Assembly: GCF_000382225.1 (NCBI RefSeq)
Contig: NZ_KB907827.1
Span: 1-43,793 of the forward strand
Origin: Hymenobacter aerophilus DSM 13606
GTDB taxonomy: Bacteria > Bacteroidota > Bacteroidia > Cytophagales > Hymenobacteraceae
DNA: 43,793 nt
Reading direction: 5' to 3'
The position numbers were made by a program, and so were the translations under genes. The notes beneath the pieces were generated by a model. It was given only the letters and a program-made list of their open reading frames with translations, was not told the origin of the DNA and did no database searches. Below are positions 33,853 through 39,799 of this stretch, piece by piece. Numbering within the stretch: position 1 is the first letter of the stretch; each line of letters begins with the position of its first letter.

Positions 33853-34268
33853 TGCGCAGGGTCGTTAGCGGGTGAGTTGGTATCGTTCTGAATTTCGATG
33901 TCGTTGAGCAGGCGCCGAATCTGGGCCAGCTCCTCGCGCGAGGTGCGGCGGTTGCCCAGCGCCTGCATCACCAGCTTCATGGCCGAGCCCCCAAAGGCCG
34001 AATCCACGAATTTGTCGAGCAGCAGGCCCTGGGTTTCTTCCTCGCGCACCGCTGCCCGGTACACATGGGTACGGGCGTCGTCGTCGCGCAGTACCAGCAC
34101 TTTCTCCAGCATCAGCTGCAGCAGTTTGAGGGTGGTAGTGTAGCCCACCTCGCGGCGCTGGCTCAGCTCGTCGTTCACGAAGCGCACCGTGCTGGGGCCG
34201 TGCTGCCAGAGCACCTGCAAAATCTCCAGCTCCGATTCGGTGGGCTTGGGTATCATCTTTTTAGCCAT
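33849..34268 (-). CDS. BlaI/MecI-family transcriptional repressor
   Basis: The 139-residue protein has the N-terminal winged helix-turn-helix of BlaI/MecI: PTESELEILQVLWQHGPSTV, LSQRREVGYTTTLKLLQLML and EKVLVLRDDDARTHVYRA. The C-terminal dimerisation helices contain the proteolysis region (LLDKFVDSAFGGSAMKLVM). It should bind the three TACGA-N6-TCGTA operators upstream of its own gene, keeping the operon off until the M56 peptidase, encoded directly downstream with a 4-bp overlap, cleaves it. No beta-lactamase gene is nearby, so the circuit probably responds to another envelope or stress signal. Confidence 0.93.
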   Translation of the reverse strand: MAKKMIPKPTESELEILQVLWQHGPSTVRFVNDELSQRREVGYTTTLKLLQLMLEKVLVLRDDDARTHVYRAAVREEETQGLLLDKFVDSAFGGSAMKLVMQALGNRRTSREELAQIRRLLNDIEIQNDTNSPANDPAQ

Positions 34269-34289
34269 TGGAAATCAACTAATAAAAGG

Positions 34290-34363
34290 TACGACATTAT
34301 TCGTACTTCAAACATATACGAAACTCATCGTATATCCAAATATATAGTACGAATTAATTCGTA
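34290..34363. promoter_or_regulatory. Three BlaI-type operators
   Basis: Three dyads of identical design, TACGA-N6-TCGTA, lie at 34290-34305, 34317-34332 (extended to TATACGA/TCGTATA) and 34348-34363 (a perfect palindrome with ATTAAT centre). Start-to-start spacings are 27 and 31 bp. They cover the region from 22 to 95 bp upstream of blaI and interleave with its -7 boxes, the expected arrangement for autorepression. Confidence 0.85.
34309..34344 (-). promoter_or_regulatory. Two -7 boxes between the BlaI operators
   Basis: On the minus strand TATATTTG (34337-34344) and TATGTTTG (34309-34316) both match TAnnTTTG exactly. Each lies in a gap between operator dyads, so repressor binding would block polymerase at either. 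Confidence 0.65.
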
Positions 34364-34371
34364 ATAACCCG

Positions 34372-34431
34372 AAAAAGCCGCTGGCCGGCCGGTTCCGCAG
34401 CAGCGAAAGCACGGCCGGCCAGCGGCTTTTT
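34372..34431. terminator. Bidirectional terminator between folB and blaI promoter
   Basis: A perfect 19-bp stem (34372-34390 with 34413-34431, AAAAAGCCGCTGGCCGGCC and its complement) closes on a 22-nt loop and is flanked by A- and T-runs. It ends the folB message and insulates the BlaI-controlled promoter. Confidence 0.9.
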
Positions 34432-34460
34432 GGGCGAATGAGTTTAGAAGGGAGGCCTTA

Positions 34461-34817
34461 TTACCGCCGCCGCTCCAGCGTAATGCGGGCGCGGTGGCAA
34501 ATGCCGCCCAGCGGGGGGTTGAACTTCGAGACGCTGACGCGCACGCCGTTCACGTAGGGAAATTCGGCCAACACCCGATCGAGTACGCGGTGGCCGAGGT
34601 GTTCGAGCAGGCGGGCGGGCGCCTGCATTTCCTCGGCCACCACCCGGTAGAGCACCTCGTAGTTCACGGTTTCGCGCAGTTGGTCGGAGGCGCCGGCCGC
34701 GTGCAGGTCGGTGTCGATGAACAGGTCGATGCCGTACTTATTGCCGATTTTCTGCTCCTCATCATAGTATCCGTGGAAGGCAAAAAACTCCATGCCTTCA
34801 AGTGCAATCTGGCCCAT
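34461..34817 (-). CDS. folB: Dihydroneopterin aldolase
   Basis: The 118-residue enzyme splits 7,8-dihydroneopterin to 6-hydroxymethyl-dihydropterin and glycolaldehyde in folate synthesis. Family marks are LEGMEFFAFHGYYDEEQKIG with the catalytic Glu, VNYEVLYRVVAEEM, LLEHLGHRVLDRVL and VSVSKFNPPLGG with the catalytic Lys. The start at 34817 (MGQIALEGME) gives the usual length; the frame stays open upstream for 48 more codons through non-conserved sequence. The start codon is preceded by a TCAC-rich leader (CTCACCATCTCAC, then TTTCACCACCTCACC). Confidence 0.93.
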   Translation of the reverse strand: MGQIALEGMEFFAFHGYYDEEQKIGNKYGIDLFIDTDLHAAGASDQLRETVNYEVLYRVVAEEMQAPARLLEHLGHRVLDRVLAEFPYVNGVRVSVSKFNPPLGGICHRARITLERRR

Positions 34818-35020
34818 AAGGTGAGGTGGTGAAATAGTGAGATGGTGAGTTTGACGTTCGGGCGCACTATTCAGCAATTGAGGCAAAGCAAGGCGCCCCA
34901 GTTTGTCATCTGACCCTAAAAACGCTGAAGCCCGCCCCGAAAGGCAGGCTTCACTGTTCACAAGCAGCCTAAATCAACAGCATAAATCAGTGCAATCAAT
35001 TTAATCTGCAACATCTGTGA

Positions 35021-36118
35021 TTAAATGTCGTCGAAGAACGACCGTTCGCCGAGTGCCGCCGGGGCAGCTACCGGGGCGGCAGCAGCCATGCCTGGCTGGC
35101 CGGGGTGGATGGAGGGTGCCGGCTGCTGGATTTCGGGGTGGCTGGGGCCAACGGGCCGAATATCGGGCGCCGGGGGCTCAACGCGCGGCGGGGCCGGGTC
35201 GGGCACGCGCATGGGGCCGGGCGGGTCGATGTGGGGCGCGGGCGAGATGCCGGGGTTTTCGGCCGGCGCACCGGGGCGGTCAATTTCGGGGCCGGGCTGC
35301 TGGTCGGGGTTGGCCGGAAGGCTGGGCCGCTCGGGCTCCTGGCTGGGGTCGGGCTGCTGGCCGGGCTTGGGGTTGTAGCCGGTAGTGGCGGGCTGGGCGG
35401 CGCGGCTTTCGGCCGGCGCAGCAGCAGCGCCCGACTCGAAGCGGGCTGCGGCCGGGGCGGCAATGGCGGCCGCCGAAGCGGTAGCGGCAGTGGAAACGTG
35501 CATGGCAGTGGGGGCGTCAGAAGTGGAAGGTTCATCGGCCGCGGGCGGCCGGTTCACCTTTACGCTGGCAGCCCGCGAAAGGATGGCCGCCGCGCCGGAT
35601 TTGGGCCGGGCGCGGGCTTTTTCCACTTTGTCCAGCGCATCGGAGGCTAGGTGGTGCAGGTCGCGCGTGAGGCCGTCGAGCAGGTTTTCGAGGCGCTGGC
35701 ACTCCTGGCCCAGGGCGTTGGCTTCCTTTTTCATATCGGCCACGGTGCGCTCGGCCTGCTGGTAGGCGTCTTCCACCACAGCGCGCGACTTTTGGCGGGC
35801 AGCGGCCAGCAGTTCTTCGGCCTGCAGCTGGGCTTCGCGGATGCGCAGCTCGGCGTCGCGCTGGGCCTGCTCGGTGATGCTCTTGCCGGTGTCTTCGGCC
35901 GTTTTGAGGGTGCGGTAGAGGCTGGTTTCCACCTCGCGCATCTTGCTCACGTCCTGGGTGGCGTGTTCCAGCTTGAGGCGCAACTCCCGGTTTTCGTCGC
36001 CCATCCGCTCCCACTGCTGCGAAACGGTCTGTAAAAAGGCCTGCACTTCGTCCTTATCAAGGCCGCGCAGGGCTTTTCCAAAGGTTTGCTGCCGGATATC
36101 GAGGGCGGTGATTTTCAT
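35021..36118 (-). CDS. DivIVA-domain protein with Pro-rich tail
   Basis: The 365-residue product begins MKITALDIRQQTFGKALRGL with DKDEVQAFLQTVSQQWERM, the DivIVA membrane-curvature-binding N-terminus. A long coiled coil follows (about 40-165, Glu/Ala/Arg/Leu rich). From about residue 165 the sequence turns into a disordered Ala- then Pro-rich tail (repeated PxP, PAPH, PPGP, PAPD motifs) ending in SFFDDI. DivIVA proteins mark curved membrane at poles and septa in Gram-positives; Bacteroidota homologues are widespread but poorly studied. The start is preceded by an 11-bp-type tandem leader (CTCCTAGCTTC repeats). Confidence 0.85.
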   Translation of the reverse strand: MKITALDIRQQTFGKALRGLDKDEVQAFLQTVSQQWERMGDENRELRLKLEHATQDVSKMREVETSLYRTLKTAEDTGKSITEQAQRDAELRIREAQLQAEELLAAARQKSRAVVEDAYQQAERTVADMKKEANALGQECQRLENLLDGLTRDLHHLASDALDKVEKARARPKSGAAAILSRAASVKVNRPPAADEPSTSDAPTAMHVSTAATASAAAIAAPAAARFESGAAAAPAESRAAQPATTGYNPKPGQQPDPSQEPERPSLPANPDQQPGPEIDRPGAPAENPGISPAPHIDPPGPMRVPDPAPPRVEPPAPDIRPVGPSHPEIQQPAPSIHPGQPGMAAAAPVAAPAALGERSFFDDI

Positions 36119-36120
36119 TC

Positions 36121-36278
36121 TGAGGAGCTAGGAGTTTGAAGCTAGGAGATAGAAGCGGGCGAGCACATGAGTTGGGTAGGTAAAGAGTCAGGAAGCAAAT
36201 CGGAAGCCTCTTGACTGACGCCGATTTCAAGCGGTTGGGCTACTGATTCTAGCTCCTAGCTTCTAACTCCTGACTTCC
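36121..36278. repeat. Inverted repeat with CTCCTAGCTTC units, flanking a unique core
   Basis: The unit AGGAGTT(T/A)GAAGCTAGGAG occurs at about 36130-36148 and inverted at about 36250-36270, enclosing about 100 bp of unique sequence. The copy next to the DivIVA gene forms its leader; the mirror copy abuts the stop codon of the WD40 gene. The layout (mirrored short-repeat arms around a core) is the same as at 8192-8285 and 24451-24602, but the sequences differ. Confidence 0.7.
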
Positions 36279-36280
36279 CC

Positions 36281-37198
36281 CTAAAAACCCACCTGCCAGA
36301 CCGCCAGACTACGGTCGTCGCTACACGAAACTAGCCTATTCTGGGTGCCCGGCCAAAATAACTTGTTCACGGAGGTACCGTGGCCGGCGTGGCGGGCCTT
36401 ATCGACGACGCGCAGCAGCTGCCCGGTGACGGCGTCCCAGAGCTTGATGCTTTTGTCCATGCTGCAGGTGGCCAGCAGGCGGGCATCGGGCGAAAAGAGG
36501 AGGTGGTTGATGGTGAACATGTGGGCCACTACGGTGCGCAGCGGCGCGTAGCCGGCGGCCACGTCGTAGGTGCGCAGGTGGGCGTCGCGGCCCGCAGCCA
36601 GCAACTGGGTGCCGTCGGGCGAGTAGGCACAGGTGAACACGGAGTTGGTGGCCTCGGCAATTGTGTACTTAGTGGCCAGCGAATCAGCGTCGAGAATGCG
36701 CAGCTGCCAGTCGGAGCCGCCCACGGCCAGCTCGTTGCGGCTTTCGTGCAGGCTAAGGCAGCGCAGGCTTTTGTCGGAGAGGCGGTGCAGGGTTTCGAGC
36801 CGGAAATCGGTGGTGCGCAGCACGGCCAGCGTGCCGTCGGCCAGAGCCACGTACAGCCGCTGCCGGGCCTCGGAGTAGCAGATATCGAAGATGGCCACGG
36901 GCGGTAGCGCGGTGGCGAAAGCCAGTTCTTTGCTGGCCAGATCAATTACCTGTATTCCCTGGAAATTGTGGCCCAGCACCAGCAAATCGCGCTCGGGCAG
37001 CCGGCACAGCGCATACACCGAATTCTCCACCTTGGCCACCAGCTCGCCATCCTGCTCGGGCGCGGCCGCGTTCCAGGCCACTACCAGCCCATCAGCCCCC
37101 GAAGAGTGGATTACGTCCTCCCCTACCGTGCCGGTGAGGGCGTACACGCAGTCGCGGTGGCCGGTGAGGGCGGCGAGTTTCTGAACGGTGGGGCGCAT
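36281..37198 (-). CDS. WD40-repeat beta-propeller protein
   Basis: The 305-residue product consists of about seven WD40 blades, with clear ones at LTGHRDCVYALTGTVGEDVIHSS, VFTCAYSPDGTQLLAAGRD, INHLLFSPDARLLATCSMDKSIKLWD and VNKLFWPGTQNRLVSCSDDRSLAVWQ. There is no signal peptide, so it is a cytoplasmic protein-interaction platform of unknown partner. Its start codon (37198) lies within one arm of the 200-bp palindrome that also holds the start of the divergent phosphopantetheinyl transferase gene. Confidence 0.9.
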   Translation of the reverse strand: MRPTVQKLAALTGHRDCVYALTGTVGEDVIHSSGADGLVVAWNAAAPEQDGELVAKVENSVYALCRLPERDLLVLGHNFQGIQVIDLASKELAFATALPPVAIFDICYSEARQRLYVALADGTLAVLRTTDFRLETLHRLSDKSLRCLSLHESRNELAVGGSDWQLRILDADSLATKYTIAEATNSVFTCAYSPDGTQLLAAGRDAHLRTYDVAAGYAPLRTVVAHMFTINHLLFSPDARLLATCSMDKSIKLWDAVTGQLLRVVDKARHAGHGTSVNKLFWPGTQNRLVSCSDDRSLAVWQVGF

Positions 37199-37236
37199 TT
37201 GCGGTGGTTTGGTGACGTGGTGATTTGGTGACGGGA

Positions 37237-37244
37237 CAAAGATA
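37237..37244 (-). promoter_or_regulatory. -7 box of the WD40 gene
   Basis: On the minus strand it reads TATCTTTG, an exact match, 38 nt before the ATG at 37198 and directly touching the palindromic element that starts at 37245. A TTCG within that element's arm lies about 20 nt upstream, a weak -33 candidate. Confidence 0.65.
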
Positions 37245-37344
37245 CTGTCATCCTGAGCGGAGCGAAGGGCCTTCTTACCGTAGCACTAACCGTTGTTACA
37301 TCGTGCTCCCGTCATAAGGTCCTTCGCTCCGCTCAGGATGACAG

Positions 37345-37352
37345 TATCTTTG
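37345..37352 (+). promoter_or_regulatory. -7 box of the phosphopantetheinyl transferase gene
   Basis: TATCTTTG is the mirror image of the box at 37237-37244, directly after the palindromic element's GGATGACAG end and 38 nt before the ATG at 37391. Confidence 0.65.
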
Positions 37353-37390
37353 TCCCGTCGCCAAATCACCACGTCACCAAACCACCGCAA

Positions 37391-38044
37391 ATGCCACTGC
37401 ACTCGCTCTCTCCGGTTTCCGCCACAGCGCTGCTCGGGCTGTGGCAGCTTACGGAGCCGGCCGATACGCTCTGGGCGCAGCTACCGGCTTCGGCGCACTA
37501 CCTGGCCCGCTTTCCTGATGGCCGCGACGAGCTGCGGGCCCGGCAGTGGCTGGCCGCCCGGGTGCTGGCCCAGCAGCTGCTTCGCGAGCTGACCGACATG
37601 CCCACCCCGCTCGAAAACGACGCCAACGGCCGGCCCTACTTTGCCGGGCTGCCGGCTTTCGGCGTATCGTTATCCCACTCGGGCGAGTGGGTGGCGGCGG
37701 TGGTAGCGCGGGGCGCCGGGGCCGTTGGCACAGATATTGAACTCATCCGACCAAAAGCCCAACGGCTGGCCCGGCGGTTTCTAGCGGAAACCGAGCAGGC
37801 CGACGCCGGCAACGATGCTACCAAGCACTGCCTTTATTGGAGTGCCAAGGAAACGCTTTACAAGCTGCATAGTCGCCGGGGGCTGGTGTTCAAAGAGCAG
37901 TTGCTGCTCAATCCGTTTGAGCGACGGGAGGCCGGTGTATTGACGGGACACCTGCTGCTCGAAAACTCCCGCCGCCAACACCAGATTCATTATTTTCAGC
38001 CCGCTCCCGATTACGTTCTCACGTATTGCGTAGATGAAAGCTGA
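37391..38044 (+). CDS. 4'-phosphopantetheinyl transferase superfamily protein
   Basis: The 217-residue enzyme is of the Sfp type: it transfers phosphopantetheine from CoA to a carrier-protein serine. Diagnostic motifs are the CoA-contact SLSHSGEWVAAVVA, the metal-binding GTDIELIRP (about 113-121, Asp and Glu) and WSAKETLYKLHSRRG (about 149-163). It is cytoplasmic. No polyketide or peptide synthetase gene is in the window, so it may serve fatty-acid carrier protein or a distant cluster. The start codon sits in the arm of the 200-bp palindrome. The redoxin gene follows 46 bp later on the same strand. Confidence 0.9.
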   Translation: MPLHSLSPVSATALLGLWQLTEPADTLWAQLPASAHYLARFPDGRDELRARQWLAARVLAQQLLRELTDMPTPLENDANGRPYFAGLPAFGVSLSHSGEWVAAVVARGAGAVGTDIELIRPKAQRLARRFLAETEQADAGNDATKHCLYWSAKETLYKLHSRRGLVFKEQLLLNPFERREAGVLTGHLLLENSRRQHQIHYFQPAPDYVLTYCVDES

Positions 38045-38090
38045 ATGAGCGCATTGCTTATTCAGCGAGTCACCAACTCACCCCTCCCCT

Positions 38091-38690
38091 ATGTCTTTCC
38101 GCCGTATTTCCCTGTTTGCCGCCGCCGCTCTGCTGTTCGGCATCTTTGCCGTTGGCTCGGCCCGCGCCCAGGGCAGCCGTTCGGTAGCCGACTTCAGCCT
38201 CAAGCAGAACAATACGGAAGTCAGCCTGAAAAACTATGCGGGCAGCAAGGCTGTGGTCGTGGTGTTTGTCAACCAGAGCTGCCCTTTCTCCACGCTTTAC
38301 CAGAACCGCCTAGCTGCCCTCAACGCCGATTACACCGGTAAGGGCGTGCAGTTCCTGTTCATCGACACGCCCATCAACGTGGAGGCGGCCGTTGAAGCCA
38401 ACGAAAAGGTGAAAGTGAAGGCCAGCGGCAGCGCCCTCACGCTGCTCACCGACGAAGGCCAGGCCGTCAGCACGCTGCTCGGCGCCACCAAAACGCCCGA
38501 AGTAATCGTGCTCCAGCCCGCCGGGGGCGGTTTTGCCGTGCGCTACAAAGGCGCCATCGACGACAATCCGCAGGTAGAAAACTACGTGAAGGAGAAGTAT
38601 GTGGCCCAGGTGCTCGACAACCTGCTGGCCGGCCGCCCCGCCGGCGTAACCGACAAGCGCGCCGCCGGCTGCCTTATCAAGCGGTTTTAA
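38091..38690 (+). CDS. Exported thioredoxin-fold (redoxin/AhpC-TSA type) protein
   Basis: The 199-residue product has a signal peptide (FRRISLFAAAALLFGIFAVG, ending SARAQ) and a thioredoxin-like domain: VADFSLKQNNTEVSLKNYAG, AVVVVFVNQSCPFSTLYQNR with a single Cys in the CPFS position, VQFLFIDTPINVE and TKTPEVIVLQPAGG with the cis-Pro. This is the peroxiredoxin/redoxin layout of periplasmic proteins in Cytophagales. A second Cys lies close to the C-terminus (RAAGCLIKRF), possibly a resolving residue. The reductant is unknown. A TCATTCAGAGC palindrome follows the stop codon. Confidence 0.85.
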   Translation: MSFRRISLFAAAALLFGIFAVGSARAQGSRSVADFSLKQNNTEVSLKNYAGSKAVVVVFVNQSCPFSTLYQNRLAALNADYTGKGVQFLFIDTPINVEAAVEANEKVKVKASGSALTLLTDEGQAVSTLLGATKTPEVIVLQPAGGGFAVRYKGAIDDNPQVENYVKEKYVAQVLDNLLAGRPAGVTDKRAAGCLIKRF

Positions 38691-38716
38691 TTTTTTATTA
38701 AGCTACAAGGAAGAGA

Positions 38717-38817
38717 ACGTCATTCAGAGCGAAGCGAAGAATCTCGCGTGCCATGCTAACTCCTGACAACAGGATTACTGTGGCACGTGAGATTCTTCGC
38801 TTCGCTCTGAATGACGT
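38717..38817. repeat. TCATTCAGAGC palindrome between convergent genes, copy I
   Basis: AACGTCATTCAGAGCGAAGC plus GAAGAATCTCGCGTGCCA on the left pairs with the inverted right arm ending GCTCTGAATGACGT. It is nearly the same as copy F (25773-25875) and also lies between convergent genes. Confidence 0.92.
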
Positions 38818-38823
38818 GCTTTT

Positions 38824-39681
38824 TTATTCCTCTCCGTCACCCTGCATCTCATCCGTTAAAATAGCCAGTAGCTGGCCGACTTCGGCAGCTTTGGCGGGTT
38901 CCTGCAGCTTTTCGAAGCTGAGCTCCAGGTTGCGCAGGGCCCGGCGCACGATGTCGAGGTGGGTGCAGGGCTCGAAGAAGATGTCGTTGGGCGTGAGGTT
39001 GAGCTGCTGCACGTAGTGCTCGATATCGGTGCGCGAGAGCACCAGGCCGCGGTTGTAGCAGTTGATGTAGAAGGGCTCCAGGGGCGGGTCGAGCTGGTAG
39101 GTGAGCACGAACAGGTTGGGCAGGTTCACGCCGAAAACCGGCATTTTGAGGCGCTGGGCCACCAGCAGGTAAATCACGCAGAGCGAGAGCGGGTTGCCGC
39201 GCTTGGTTTCCAGCACCCGGTGCAGCATGGAGTTGGCCGGCGAGTGGAAGTTCTGGGTGTTGGCGGCAAACTTATGGGTGCGAAACAGCACGTGGTTGAG
39301 CGTCTGCACCTGGTCGGCGGGGTGCATGTCGGGCTGCAACAGCGTCCAGACTTCGAACCGCAGCTGCTCGATGGCCCGGTTCAGGCTCTGGAAATCGGCG
39401 TCGGGATACTGATAGGAATTAAGCAGCCACATGCCCTCCAACAGGTTCTCGGCCCCCGTTTCGCGCCAGACGCGGAAGCGTTGCTGCAGGCCCTCGAACT
39501 GCAAGTGGTGAATCAGGTCTTCGAGGCGCTGCTGCTGGCGCGGGTCGAGGCTTTCCTCCCAGCTTTCCTCCAGAAACGGAATAATGGTTTCGCCCAGCGT
39601 CTGGATTTTGCCTTCCACCTGGGGGGCAACTTCCGGGTCGTCGAGCAGAGAAATAAGGGCTTTAATTTCGCGGTTGGTCAT
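38824..39681 (-). CDS. SirB1-type transglutaminase-like protein
   Basis: The 285-residue protein shows the SirB1/transglutaminase-core-2 layout: VQTLNHVLFRTHKFAANTQN, SMLHRVLETKRGNPLSLCVIYLLVA (the RGNPLSL block with Cys), PVFGVNLPNLFVLTYQ and FYINCYNRGLVLSR, followed by helical TPR-like segments. SirB1 homologues are broadly conserved and lack a firmly established biochemical role. It has no signal peptide. The 118-bp spacer before poxB holds nothing recognisable. Confidence 0.88.
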   Translation of the reverse strand: MTNREIKALISLLDDPEVAPQVEGKIQTLGETIIPFLEESWEESLDPRQQQRLEDLIHHLQFEGLQQRFRVWRETGAENLLEGMWLLNSYQYPDADFQSLNRAIEQLRFEVWTLLQPDMHPADQVQTLNHVLFRTHKFAANTQNFHSPANSMLHRVLETKRGNPLSLCVIYLLVAQRLKMPVFGVNLPNLFVLTYQLDPPLEPFYINCYNRGLVLSRTDIEHYVQQLNLTPNDIFFEPCTHLDIVRRALRNLELSFEKLQEPAKAAEVGQLLAILTDEMQGDGEE

Positions 39682-39799
39682 GGATAAGCGGCGGGCGGTA
39701 GCGAAAGGAGGGCGAATAAACTAAACTGACGCGGTTTTGCGGCGCAGGTTGCCGGTAGATAACACCTTCGCCGGGGCAGTTTGTTCGGGTGGAAAAGGA

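Larger units (their letters stand above)
37195..37394. repeat. 200-bp near-perfect palindrome joining two divergent start codons, copy H
   Basis: The palindrome is centred between 37294 and 37295. Outer arms include CGCAAATGC at both ends, that is, both start codons. Moving inwards come a GGTTTGGTGACGTGGTGATT leader with one mismatch, the -7 boxes, and the CTGTCATCCTGAGCGGAGCG palindromic element. Arms match for about 75 bp on each side; only the central 40-50 bp diverge. Confidence 0.95.
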
